A stretch of 64,000 nucleotides of DNA from Maribacter luteus (lineage in GTDB: Bacteria > Bacteroidota > Bacteroidia > Flavobacteriales > Flavobacteriaceae): positions 980 to 64,979 of the forward strand of contig NZ_WKJH01000022.1 in assembly GCF_009674825.1 (NCBI RefSeq). The letters are read 5' to 3'. The position numbers were made by a program, and so were the translations under genes. Shown here piece by piece: positions 1 to 10,895 of this stretch. Each line of letters starts with the position of its first letter. Position 1 is the first letter of the stretch. The notes under the pieces were generated by a model, which worked only from the letters and a program-made list of their open reading frames with translations, made no database searches and was not told the origin of the DNA.

Positions 1-2166
<2,166 letters not shown>

Positions 2167-2202
2167 TCCGATTGGGGATTTTGGGGTACTTTATTAATCG
2201 AT

Positions 2203-2210
2203 CAAAAATA
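2203..2210 (-). promoter_or_regulatory. Putative -7 element for the collagen-like gene
   Basis: Minus-strand TATTTTTG fits the flavobacterial -7 consensus TAnnTTTG, 37 bases before the ATG at 2166. No TTG at the usual -33 distance was seen, so the match is weak. Confidence 0.35.
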
Positions 2211-2234
2211 ACCCTATGCACTCCCGATATATAA

Positions 2235-2267
2235 AATATGTTGTGAGTAGCGGTCAATATGTTGTGA
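2235..2267. repeat. 12-bp direct repeat, 21-bp period, possible operator
   Basis: AATATGTTGTGA occurs at 2235-2246 and again exactly at 2256-2267. The 21-bp period is two helical turns, and the pair lies just upstream of the putative -7 element of the collagen-like gene. The arrangement resembles direct-repeat sites bound by LytTR-type regulators, but the regulator is unknown. Confidence 0.45.
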
Positions 2268-2552
2268 AAGGCAAGTATAGTTACTGATAATCGATAAAAG
2301 GCTCCTTTCGTCTAAACTATATACTATTTGTAAGTAGTTGATATACTGGTTTATAGGTCTGGTTTGTCGGATATATGGCTGTAGCCATGGAAATGCGCTG
2401 TACAGCAGGTACTTTAGGAAATAACCTACAGAATATGTAATACAAAAACAACTTTAGGAAGAAGGTCGTTTTCAGCTCACCGAATGACGCTAAAAAAAGG
2501 TATTCTGATACTACGGAAATATCGCTTATCCTGTTTGAAATGATTCCGCTTT

Positions 2553-3713
2553 TTAGCGGGTTAAATACAGGAATCCTTGAAAACTCAATCCAAGGTCATC
2601 CATAGAAACAATATAAAAATAAACATCTGATGGAAGCCCCTGTTCTCGGTCGATCACGAAATTATCCACATTGGAATACCCCTTGAATTGGTCGGTGTAA
2701 TTCACTTGATCAAAGACCAAAGACCCATATCGGTTATAGATCCTTAGGTGGTTGTTGGGGGAAAGCTCCAACAGTTCGGGAATCATCAAGATATCGTTGA
2801 TCCCATCACCATTGGCGGAAACGATATAATTCTCCAAATCGAGGAAGTCTTCGGGTACATCCAAGGTCGCAAAGGTAATGGCCTCATAATCATCGGGTAT
2901 AAAGCTGTCCGAAGCCACAAATCCTACGGTAAGGTCACCCGTACCCCCAGCCGGACTCAAGGCTACCCATTGGTTTTCGGCCTTGCTCCAACCGGCGACC
3001 ATAATCGTGGTCACATCATCGGTAAGGGCTGCGATATCGCTACGTTCGTTCCAACTGATCTCTATGGTCGAAGGCACGCTACCCTGCAGTCTCCAAAATT
3101 CGGTGCCACTGACGCCCCCCAAAACCTTGGATTTTATGGCCGGGTCAAAACTTTCACTGATCGAGGTAGGACTCCCGGCATTCTCAAAAAAGTAAGCGCA
3201 TTTGGCCACGGGGTTCTCACTTTCAGACCTTAGGATCAACGGGCGCAATTGCACCCCGTCTCCCACGGGAAAGGTAAAAGAGCTTTGGCCCGTAACGGCG
3301 GCATAGCCATCTACTTGCGAAAGATCGCTGTCGCCCGTATAAAAGGCATCCTGTAAAAAGGTATAGGAAACGTCTGTTTGGTTTTTAAAGGTGAGGAAAT
3401 CCCCAACGATAAAATTGGTGTTGTTCAGGTTGTTGATCCCCGTTTGCAGCAATACGCCCGTAGGGTTGGCAATCTCCATATCGTAAAAGGTAGGTACAAA
3501 GGCGCCGGAAACATAGATCTGGTCATTGCCGTAAAAACCGGCCAGCCCCACATTCTCGTCAAAAGCGGCATCGTTGATCAGATCGGTATGAAAACCGAGC
3601 TGCCCTTGGTTGTGGATCCGTATGTTACCACTGTTGTACAGGGCGGTCTGGGCATGGCCCAACATGCCGAACAGCAAAAGCGATATATAGCAAAGGTTTT
3701 TCATGTTAGTCAT
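2553..3713 (-). CDS. Secreted protein with T9SS type-B (gliding-associated) C-terminal domain
   Basis: 386 residues with an N-terminal signal peptide ending GHAQ. The last ~95 residues match the type-B T9SS sorting domain: NGDGINDILMIPELL, then RIYNRYGSLVF, a YTDQFKGYSN loop, and a terminal YFYIVS...GFLYLTR strand. Such proteins cross the outer membrane through the T9SS. The middle has no recognised enzyme motif and looks like beta-rich adhesin sequence. The ATG at 3713 overlaps the stop of the upstream fibre gene (3706-3708); a second ATG at 3704 gives MKNLCYISLLLF, an equally good or better signal start. The overlap implies one transcript with the upstream gene, so it may be an anchoring or capping partner of the fibre (inference). 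Confidence 0.85.
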   Translation of the reverse strand: MTNMKNLCYISLLLFGMLGHAQTALYNSGNIRIHNQGQLGFHTDLINDAAFDENVGLAGFYGNDQIYVSGAFVPTFYDMEIANPTGVLLQTGINNLNNTNFIVGDFLTFKNQTDVSYTFLQDAFYTGDSDLSQVDGYAAVTGQSSFTFPVGDGVQLRPLILRSESENPVAKCAYFFENAGSPTSISESFDPAIKSKVLGGVSGTEFWRLQGSVPSTIEISWNERSDIAALTDDVTTIMVAGWSKAENQWVALSPAGGTGDLTVGFVASDSFIPDDYEAITFATLDVPEDFLDLENYIVSANGDGINDILMIPELLELSPNNHLRIYNRYGSLVFDQVNYTDQFKGYSNVDNFVIDREQGLPSDVYFYIVSMDDLGLSFQGFLYLTR

Positions 3714-6700
3714 TTGCTTCTTTGGTCAACAACAATTGTTTAATAAGGTCAATGTCACTTTTAAGCGTTTCCAACTCCTTGGTCAAGGCCCTGTTCTCGT
3801 TTTGCAATTGATCGATCTTCTTTTCCTGTTCTATGGTATGCAAGAAGAGCTCCTCGATTTTTTCTAGGTTGTTCAAAGACGATTTTGATAAATTCCACTT
3901 TCCATCGGCTTTGGCTTGTTTGGCAGAGACAACACCAGGTAAATGGTTAAATTTCTTTATAAATGATTCAACTTCTTTTAGTGATTTGAATTGGTAATTA
4001 TCATTTATAGTAGATTTACCTTTAAAATATTTTTCGAAGACATAATCTGGTATTGGTAAATACGCATTATCGGTATAGATTTGTCCCTCTACAATTAAAT
4101 TTCCGTCAACGTGTAGTCTAGCGTCAATTGTATTTACATCAAAATTAGGTCCAATGCCAACATTGCGAAATTCATCGATTTTTAAGGCTTCTATTCCATT
4201 TGTGGAAAAACCCAATTCATCAATTCCCGCTCTATACATTCCTATGTCATTATCGCTATTAGTATAAAAACCATAAGTTGGCAAGGCGGCACTTCCTGAT
4301 CTGGTGGCAAAGCCATCTTCGGCCCTTATTTGGCCATCAACATGTAATTTGTCATTGATATTAGTAGGTGACCCTGGACTTCCAAAGTTCCCTATGCCTA
4401 TATTTCCACTTCCTAAAAATTGTAAATTTTGGCCATTTAAATCGTAAGTTCTGTCTTCACCAGAAGTTTGGGTAAGATCAGTAGTGGAAAGGTTGGTTGA
4501 GTTAGGTGTTGCCCAAACGACATCCGTTCCATTAGTGGTAAGAACTTGCCCATCTGTACCTTGTTGGATTTTGTCTGGGGTTACATTATCATCGAGAATC
4601 TTTAATGTTGTAACCGCATCGTCTGCAATATCCTCAGTTAGTATTGTCCCGTCCAGAATCTGAGCAGTAGTGATGCCACCAGTAGGCACGGAGAGGTCGG
4701 TTGTGGATCCATTACCAGTTATAGTTGATCCATCCGATGATACGGGAAGAACTGTTGGTGCCGCCCAGACAACATCACCTGCTGCGTCGGTCGTAAGTAC
4801 TTCTCCGTTGGCACCTTCTGCTATCTTCGCCGGTGTCACGTTGTTATCCGCGATATCGATGGTTGCAATTGTGAGATCGGCAATCTGGGTCGTTGTGATG
4901 CCATCTGTCGGAACGGAGAGGTCGGTTGTGGACCCATCACCAGTTATAGTTGATCCATCCGATGATACGGGAAGAACTGTTGGTGCCGCCCAGACAACAT
5001 CACCTGCTGCGTCGGTCGTAAGTACCTCGCCGTTGGCACCTTCTGCTATCTTCGCCGGTGTCACGTTGTTATCCGCGATATCGATGGTTGCAATTGTGAG
5101 ATCGGCAATCTGGGTCGTTGAGATGCCATCTGTCGGAACGGAGAGGTCGGTTGTGGACCCATCACCAGTTATAGTTGATCCATCCGATGATACGGGAAGA
5201 ACTGTTGGTGCCGCCCAGACAACATCACCTGCTGCGTCGGTCGTAAGTACTTCGCCGTTGGCACCTTCGGCTATCTTTGTCGGTGTCACGTTGTTATCCG
5301 CGATGTCTATCGTTGCAATTGTGAGATCGGCAATCTGGGTCGTTGTAATACCATTGGTGGGTACTGAAAGGTCGGTTGTGGACCCATCACCAGTTATTGT
5401 CGTTCCGTCCGATGATACGGGAAGAACTGTTGGTGCCGCCCAGACAACATCACCTGCTGCGTTGGTCGTAAGGACTTCGCCGTTGGCACCTTCGGCTATC
5501 TTCGCCGGTGTCACGTTGTTATCCGCGATGTCTATCGTTGCAATTGTGAGATCGGCAATCTGGGTCGTTGTGATTCCATCGGTAGGAACTGAAAGGTCGG
5601 TTGTGGACCCATCACCAGTTATTGTCGTTCCGTCCGATGATACGGGAAGAACTGTTGGTGCCGCCCAGACAACATCACCTGCTGCGTTGGTCGTAAGGAC
5701 TTCGCCGTTGGCACCTTCGGCTATCTTCGCCGGTGTCACGTTGTTATCCGCGATGTCTATCGTTGCAATTGTGAGATCGGCAATCTGGGTCGTTGTGATT
5801 CCATCGGTAGGAACTGAAAGGTCCGTTGTAGACCCATCACCTGTAATTGTGGAACCATCGGCAGATACGGGCATTACTGTCGGATTCGCCCAAACAACAT
5901 CAGTTCCACTGGTGGTGAGGACTTGCCCATCGTTAGCACTTGCGGCTATTTTTTCGATTGTAACGTTGTCATCGAGTATTTTAGTTGAAGTTACGGCATC
6001 ATCGTTGATGTCCTCAGCTAGTATAGTTCCGTTCAATATCTCGTCCGTTGTTACCGCCCCTGTGTTGATGTCGTCCGCGATAATTGTATTCAATGCGATT
6101 TTGGTTGATGTAATTGCATCATCTGCTACGGTATAAGCGTCACCTGTAACCCCAGTTCCGGAAATGGTTGTAGCATCGAAAATGGCGGATGCCCCACTGG
6201 GTGGAAAATCAACCCATTCAACTGCAGTTCCAGCAGCATTGGTTCTTAAAATTTGGTCAGCTGCTCCGGGTGCGATTTTTTCATCGGTTACATTCGCATC
6301 CAATATTTTTATGGTCGTAATTGCATCATCTGCTACGGTATAAGCGTCACCTGTCACCCCAGTTCCGGAAATGGTTGTAGCATCGAAAATGGCAGATGCC
6401 CCACTGGGTGGAAAATCAACCCATTCAACTGCAGTTCCAGCAGCATTGGTTCTTAAAATTTGGTCAGCTGCTCCGGGTGCGATTTTTTCATCGGTTACAT
6501 TCGCATTCAATATTTTTATGGTCGTAATTGCATCGTCTGCTACGGTATAAGCGTCACCTGTCACCCCGGTTCCGGAAATCGTAGTAGCATCGAAAATGTC
6601 GGATGTCCCACTAGGCGGTAAATCAACCCATGAAACAGCATTCCCAGCGGCGTTCGTTCTTAGTATTTGGTCGGCTGCCCCAGGTAAAATTTTTGCAGTG

Positions 6701-8343
6701 GTCACTGCATTATCAGCAAGTTCATCGGTATCAATTCCACCTAAACTAACTCCTAAGGTAAGTGGGTCGGCATTTGTCGCTCCACCTGAAAGTGTTAAAG
6801 TGCCGTCCGTGGGACCGGTTACTTCATTGCCAACAATGCCATCTACTTCTGCCGTTGCAGCAGGTAAATCGACCCAAGCAACGTTTCCTGTTCCATCGGT
6901 AGTTAGGTATTGTCCGTTGGTTGTAGAAGGTTCTATTTTTGCGGGAGTCACTGCTTCATTACTGATTTTACCCGTTGTGACAGCTCCATTAGCAAGCTCA
7001 TTGGTATCGATTCCTCCATTTGCTACATCAAGCGTAAGGGGATTTGCATTTGTTCCCAATCCTGTAACTGTAAGAGTTCCATCTGTTGGACCAGTTACTT
7101 CATTGCCGATAATACCATCAACTTCAGCCGCAGCAGCGGGCAAATCAACCCATTCAACAACTCCTGAAGCGTTAGTACTTAAATATCTTCCAATCGTTGG
7201 TGAAGGTTCAATTTTAATAGGGGTGACCGCTGCATCTGCAATTTTAATTTCGGTCACTGCACTATTTCTAATTTTACCCGTAGTAATCGCATTATTTAAA
7301 ATTTTAGCCGTCGTTATCGCATCATCTTCTATGGTTACCGCACCGGTATTGTCAATGGTAGCATCCCCACTCATGGCAACACTTGTTGCTACATTGGATG
7401 CGTTGCCCACATAGATCTCACCATTGTTCAATGTACTTACGGCCCCCGTGGCATTGTCCACATACGTTTTTACCGCATTTTGGGTAGGGAAAAGGTCTGC
7501 AGAATTCCCTAAGGCCACATCGTCCGATTTATTGGCTGCGTCTTCCTTTAAAAGTATATTGTCGGTATTGATCTGTATGTTGTCCGCATTCAATCCGATA
7601 TTAAGGGCGTTGCTTAAAATACTTGCCGTATTGGTATCAATATCTGAACCGTTGGTGCTAATATCCCCTGTATTCGTAGTAATGGCATCCAAAACGGGCT
7701 GTTCATCATAAAATGCCCCTCCGTCAACACCGATCATAAGGTCATTTCCCGTATCGCCACTAATGATATCCGCATCGGTGATAAAGCCCGGGGTGTTGGT
7801 AAAACTCTCCAAAGTAACTTGGCTGGTATCCAGGGCATCGATCCCCACGGCATTATCGATGATCTCTTCCCGGCCAACGGCATCGTTCCCCAATTTATCG
7901 TTTCCTATACTGTTGTTCTGTATGTCCACACCATTGATACCGCCATCAACGATCTGTTCGGTACGTATACTGTTTTGTGCTACCTCAATATGGTTGTTTT
8001 CGCCATCGGTGGTAATTACGATGGTACTTCGGGTATTTACGAAAGGTTCGGTGGTTAAATTGGGTATGCCGCCCACTTCCTCACAAATATTGATCCATTC
8101 GGTACCATTATAATAATGTACGCACTGTAGGTCGGTATTATAGACCACCGCCCCGGGTAAGGGGGTAATGGCATTCATCTCGGCCGTACTTACTCGGGTG
8201 ACCACCAATACACGGGAGCCACTTTCGAGCTCTAAGACCGATGATGGGTCAATGGTCTGGGGATTGTCCCCGATCTTGATCTGCCCTTTTACACCCGTGC
8301 CCAATAAAAGGCCTAAAACCAGAAAAAATAGTGTTCTTTTCAT
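3706..8343 (-). CDS. Giant repetitive fibre-like surface protein with tail-fibre-type C-terminus
   Basis: 1545 residues. Signal peptide 1-20 (ends VKGQ); head domain about 21-90 (IKIGDNPQTIDPSSVLELES, YNTDLQCVHYYNGTEWINIC), homologous to the head of the collagen-like protein at 1-2166. Then come many short repeats of the type AITTAKILNNAVT, three 69-residue repeats (about 537-743), six 75-residue repeats (about 822-1270), a region resembling phage tail-fibre body (DARLHVDGNLIVEGQIYT), and a C-terminal domain with SLKEVESFIKKFNHLPG followed by a coiled coil. The last part resembles the tail-fibre/intramolecular-chaperone domains common in Bacteroidota surface proteins. It is probably a trimeric surface fibre (inference). 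It precedes and overlaps the T9SS type-B gene. Confidence 0.8.
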   Translation of the reverse strand: MKRTLFFLVLGLLLGTGVKGQIKIGDNPQTIDPSSVLELESGSRVLVVTRVSTAEMNAITPLPGAVVYNTDLQCVHYYNGTEWINICEEVGGIPNLTTEPFVNTRSTIVITTDGENNHIEVAQNSIRTEQIVDGGINGVDIQNNSIGNDKLGNDAVGREEIIDNAVGIDALDTSQVTLESFTNTPGFITDADIISGDTGNDLMIGVDGGAFYDEQPVLDAITTNTGDISTNGSDIDTNTASILSNALNIGLNADNIQINTDNILLKEDAANKSDDVALGNSADLFPTQNAVKTYVDNATGAVSTLNNGEIYVGNASNVATSVAMSGDATIDNTGAVTIEDDAITTAKILNNAITTGKIRNSAVTEIKIADAAVTPIKIEPSPTIGRYLSTNASGVVEWVDLPAAAAEVDGIIGNEVTGPTDGTLTVTGLGTNANPLTLDVANGGIDTNELANGAVTTGKISNEAVTPAKIEPSTTNGQYLTTDGTGNVAWVDLPAATAEVDGIVGNEVTGPTDGTLTLSGGATNADPLTLGVSLGGIDTDELADNAVTTAKILPGAADQILRTNAAGNAVSWVDLPPSGTSDIFDATTISGTGVTGDAYTVADDAITTIKILNANVTDEKIAPGAADQILRTNAAGTAVEWVDFPPSGASAIFDATTISGTGVTGDAYTVADDAITTIKILDANVTDEKIAPGAADQILRTNAAGTAVEWVDFPPSGASAIFDATTISGTGVTGDAYTVADDAITSTKIALNTIIADDINTGAVTTDEILNGTILAEDINDDAVTSTKILDDNVTIEKIAASANDGQVLTTSGTDVVWANPTVMPVSADGSTITGDGSTTDLSVPTDGITTTQIADLTIATIDIADNNVTPAKIAEGANGEVLTTNAAGDVVWAAPTVLPVSSDGTTITGDGSTTDLSVPTDGITTTQIADLTIATIDIADNNVTPAKIAEGANGEVLTTNAAGDVVWAAPTVLPVSSDGTTITGDGSTTDLSVPTNGITTTQIADLTIATIDIADNNVTPTKIAEGANGEVLTTDAAGDVVWAAPTVLPVSSDGSTITGDGSTTDLSVPTDGISTTQIADLTIATIDIADNNVTPAKIAEGANGEVLTTDAAGDVVWAAPTVLPVSSDGSTITGDGSTTDLSVPTDGITTTQIADLTIATIDIADNNVTPAKIAEGANGEVLTTDAAGDVVWAAPTVLPVSSDGSTITGNGSTTDLSVPTGGITTAQILDGTILTEDIADDAVTTLKILDDNVTPDKIQQGTDGQVLTTNGTDVVWATPNSTNLSTTDLTQTSGEDRTYDLNGQNLQFLGSGNIGIGNFGSPGSPTNINDKLHVDGQIRAEDGFATRSGSAALPTYGFYTNSDNDIGMYRAGIDELGFSTNGIEALKIDEFRNVGIGPNFDVNTIDARLHVDGNLIVEGQIYTDNAYLPIPDYVFEKYFKGKSTINDNYQFKSLKEVESFIKKFNHLPGVVSAKQAKADGKWNLSKSSLNNLEKIEELFLHTIEQEKKIDQLQNENRALTKELETLKSDIDLIKQLLLTKEAND
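4531..5880 (-). repeat. Six tandem 225-bp repeats (75 residues each)
   Basis: The DNA around GATGATACGG recurs at 4736, 4961, 5186, 5411, 5636 and (diverged) 5861, exactly 225 bp apart. Each unit encodes PVSSDGSTITGDGSTTDLSV followed by ...TQIADLTIATIDIADNNVTPAKIAEGANGEVLTT... The inner copies are nearly identical in DNA; the two outer copies are more diverged. This is the pattern expected of recent unequal exchange. Confidence 0.92.
6113..6733 (-). repeat. Three tandem 207-bp repeats (69 residues each)
   Basis: The segment beginning GCCCCACTGG (or GTCCCACTAGG) recurs at 6191, 6398 and 6605, exactly 207 bp apart. Each unit encodes IFDATTISGTGVTGDAYTVA, then a DEKIAPGAADQILRTNAAG-type stretch. 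It is a second repeat family, distinct from the 75-residue one in the same protein. Confidence 0.9.
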
Positions 8344-8760
8344 TTGTTCTTATTTCTTTCTTCTATTCACAAACTGCTTTGATAAAACAATTGTTTTTCT
8401 TGATACCCTACCCTATACGACCTTCATTGTTGATTATCGGTACGGTAGTGCATCACAAATTTTCAATAGCGTTGTTCAATCCTTTTTTTACCTGAATTTT
8501 GAAAGGAATGCACCTTTACGGTGACCAACAAAAATAGAATTATATAAATACATACCTAACTTTTGGTGTTGAAATAACCGCTAACCCGGTTAAAGGGTCA
8601 TCTTCTGGGTTGAATGTTTTAAGGTTTGGTTATTAGTGGTTTAGTAGTTCGTTAAATAGTCATTAGAAACGGTGTTAAAACAAATTAACAAAAGTTTAGA
8701 GCCGACTGTTTTTAAATACCGTTTAGTTATGTTTCCTTTATATTTTGTAAATTATACTTG
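8344..8760. other. Divergent intergenic region with weak promoter candidates
   Basis: 417 bases between divergent genes. On minus, TATTTTTG (8536-8529) fits the -7 consensus but would leave a leader of about 180 bases for the fibre gene. On plus, TATATTTTG (8739-8747) is one base longer than the consensus and lies 13 bases before the ATG at 8761. No coding region, tandem repeat or strong hairpin was seen. Confidence 0.4.
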
Positions 8761-9510
8761 ATGAAATCACTTTTACTATCCGTTTTTTGTTTTTTGTTCG
8801 TTTATACCGGGTTTTCCCAAGAAGACGATCGTGGCTACCTTAGGGGGCAGGTGCTCTATATGAACAGTTATGTGCCCAATGAGAACGTCATTAATACCAC
8901 GGCACAGGTAGCTACCATTACCAATGCCAAAGGGGAGTTTTTGATCCGTGTAAAAGAGGGCGATGAATTGGTTTTTACGGCCCTTAATTATCAATTGCGG
9001 GTTGTTCTTGTTACCGAGGATATCATTCGAAAAGGACGCTTGGTGGTCGAGGTGGAAGAAAAGGTGACCGAACTTGATGAAGTCGTGGTGACCCCCGAAC
9101 AGCAAGAGAAGTTCCTACAGGTAAAGAACGAGGAATTTAAGGAGTACGAGTACGAGAACGATCGATCAAGTGAGGTAGAGAATATTGCCATGCCCCAATA
9201 CCAAAGGGGAATGAAAGACGGTATCAATTTCGTGAACATCTTTAAGGCCTTGGTAAATTCGGATAAAACGACACCAGAGGAAAAACGGCCCCAGTTAAAA
9301 TTGAGCCAGGTGATGCGGCAGGTGTATGATGATAGCTTTTTTGTGAACGACTTGAACGTGCCCCAAGATAAGATCGATGCGTTTTTGATCTATTGCGATC
9401 ACCAGATGCCGGCACGTACCCTTTTGAAAAAGGAAAACGAATTTGAGTTGATAGAATTTTTGGTGAACCAGAGTAAAACGTTCCTGAGCCAAATAGATGA
9501 GGAAAAGTAG
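8761..9510 (+). CDS. CarboxypepD_reg-like domain secreted protein
   Basis: 249 residues. Signal peptide (MKSLLLSVFCFLFVYTGFSQ) at 1-20. Residues about 25-115 form a carboxypeptidase-regulatory-like beta-sandwich: GYLRGQVLYMN, NTTAQVATITNAKGEFLI, a LVFTALNYQ turn, ending in a TELDEVVVTPEQ strand as in TonB-receptor-associated domains. The rest is unassigned. ATG at 8761 is chosen over the adjacent TTG at 8758. It overlaps the next gene by 14 bases and is paralogous to it, so the two were probably made by duplication and are co-translated. The specific function is unknown. Confidence 0.75.
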   Translation: MKSLLLSVFCFLFVYTGFSQEDDRGYLRGQVLYMNSYVPNENVINTTAQVATITNAKGEFLIRVKEGDELVFTALNYQLRVVLVTEDIIRKGRLVVEVEEKVTELDEVVVTPEQQEKFLQVKNEEFKEYEYENDRSSEVENIAMPQYQRGMKDGINFVNIFKALVNSDKTTPEEKRPQLKLSQVMRQVYDDSFFVNDLNVPQDKIDAFLIYCDHQMPARTLLKKENEFELIEFLVNQSKTFLSQIDEEK

Positions 9511-10276
9511 GCTACTGCTTATCTTATTGTTTATTATGGGTGCCCGAATCAGCGCCCAGACATTTCCAAGTAAAGAAATAGAGGGAAGGGTCTATAGTGA
9601 GAGCGGCGATGTGGCCGCTACACATGTTATCAATACGTCTGCCCATAAAGCTTCGATAACGGATAATGAGGGATTCTTTTCCATCGCCGCCAAATTGAAC
9701 GATACTTTGGTCTTTTCCGCCGTGCAGTACAAACGTAAGACGATGGTCGTGACCCCAGCGGTTTTCGAAAGCAAATTACTCTATGTACCCATGGAAGAAT
9801 TGGTGACCGAGTTGGACGAGGTCGTGGTAATGCCCTATAACCTTACGGGGGACATGGCGACAGATTTAAAACGCACCCAAATCGAACCCGTGGTTACCGC
9901 ATCTACATTGGGCCTGCCGAACGCTTATGTAAAATTACCTACCCAGGCCGAAAGGGAATTGTTCGCGGCAACGGCAAATCCTTTTATGAGTTTCGACCCT
10001 TTGATCAATGCCATTTCAGGACGTACAAAAATGTTGAAACAACGGGTGGCCAGGAATGAAAAGTATGAACGTACCCAACGCGTAAGGGCATTTTATGCGG
10101 ATACGCTTTTTGTCACCGAATTGAATATCCCGAAAGAAAAGATAGCCGATTTTATGTATTTCTGTGAGGTAGACCCAACCTTTCAGTATTTGGTAGATTC
10201 CCATGACCAATTTAAAATATGGGAATACATGCGTAAAAAAAGTAAGGTCTATAGGGAAAACAATGCGATGGATTAA
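9497..10276 (+). CDS. CarboxypepD_reg-like domain secreted protein, paralogue of upstream gene
   Basis: 259 residues with a signal peptide ending ISAQ. The regulatory-like beta-sandwich (EIEGRVYSESGDVAATHVIN, then ITDNEGFFSIAAKLNDTLVF, then TELDEVVVMPYNL) aligns with the same segment of the preceding protein. Both proteins also share a C-terminal motif in which a short FFVNDLNVPQDKI or LFVTELNIPKEKI segment is followed by a FxxxC stretch. The role is not known; the family sits beside M1 peptidases in related genomes (from memory of the family, not checked). Confidence 0.75.
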   Translation: MRKSRLLLILLFIMGARISAQTFPSKEIEGRVYSESGDVAATHVINTSAHKASITDNEGFFSIAAKLNDTLVFSAVQYKRKTMVVTPAVFESKLLYVPMEELVTELDEVVVMPYNLTGDMATDLKRTQIEPVVTASTLGLPNAYVKLPTQAERELFAATANPFMSFDPLINAISGRTKMLKQRVARNEKYERTQRVRAFYADTLFVTELNIPKEKIADFMYFCEVDPTFQYLVDSHDQFKIWEYMRKKSKVYRENNAMD

Positions 10277-10327
10277 TACTGGGATCGGCACAACTATTGC
10301 ACCGGTTTTATAGAAATATTTTAGTAC

Positions 10328-10834
10328 ATGAAGGTTTTAAAAAAGAGTTTGGTCCTATTGCTTTTGCCCTTGTTGGCATTTACGGCGGCCCATAAGTATT
10401 ACGTAAGCGTAACGAATATCAATTACTCGGAGAAAGATCAGGCCTTTCAGATCACAACACGTATATTCATCGATGATATTGAGGCATTGCTCAAAGAGCG
10501 GTACGGCCTTGAAGCGAAATTGGCTACTGATAAGGAGTCCAAGATGACCGATGCTTATATCGGGAAATACCTAAAGGCCAAATTCTTAATACATATTAAT
10601 GGGGAACAGAAGCAATACCGTTTCTTGGGCAAAAAATACGATAACGATATCATGGTCTGTTATCTCGAGATTCCCGATATACCCGGTAACGACATTACAT
10701 CGATAACCGTGCAGAACGAAGTACTTACCGATCTTTATGATGAACAACAGAATCTGGTACATGTAAAGGTGAAAGGGAAAAAGAAAAGTTTTGTTCTCAT
10801 TAAGGAGAATAATAAAGGAATGTTAAACTTATAA
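10328..10834 (+). CDS. DUF6702 family protein
   Basis: 168 residues with a hydrophobic N-terminus (MKVLKKSLVLLLLPLLAFTA) that is probably a signal peptide. The following HKYYVSVTNINYSEKDQAFQ start, with ITTRIFIDDIEALL, is typical of the DUF6702 family of Bacteroidota, small beta-rich exported proteins of unknown function. It lies 51 bases after the CarboxypepD_reg-like pair and 61 bases before the M1 peptidase on the same strand, so it is probably part of that operon. Confidence 0.7.
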   Translation: MKVLKKSLVLLLLPLLAFTAAHKYYVSVTNINYSEKDQAFQITTRIFIDDIEALLKERYGLEAKLATDKESKMTDAYIGKYLKAKFLIHINGEQKQYRFLGKKYDNDIMVCYLEIPDIPGNDITSITVQNEVLTDLYDEQQNLVHVKVKGKKKSFVLIKENNKGMLNL

Positions 10835-10895
10835 CATCAATTAATTAATCGTTAAAAAAATTTTAAATTTCCGTCTTAATCTAATTAGAGATCAT

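Larger units (their letters stand above)
2167..2552. other. Intergenic stretch between collagen-like gene and T9SS protein gene
   Basis: 386 bases with no convincing reading frame. It holds the putative promoter and direct repeat described separately. At its right edge a short hairpin (CCGCT-TTTT-AGCGG, 2546-2559) overlaps the stop codon of the neighbouring gene and lacks a clear T-tract in either direction. I see nothing else. Confidence 0.5.

Noticed and set aside
4670-6136. A 488-codon plus-strand frame over the 225-bp repeats
   Set aside because: It is the antisense shadow of the fibre gene repeats; the minus frame is continuous over 1545 residues with a signal peptide and recognisable domains.
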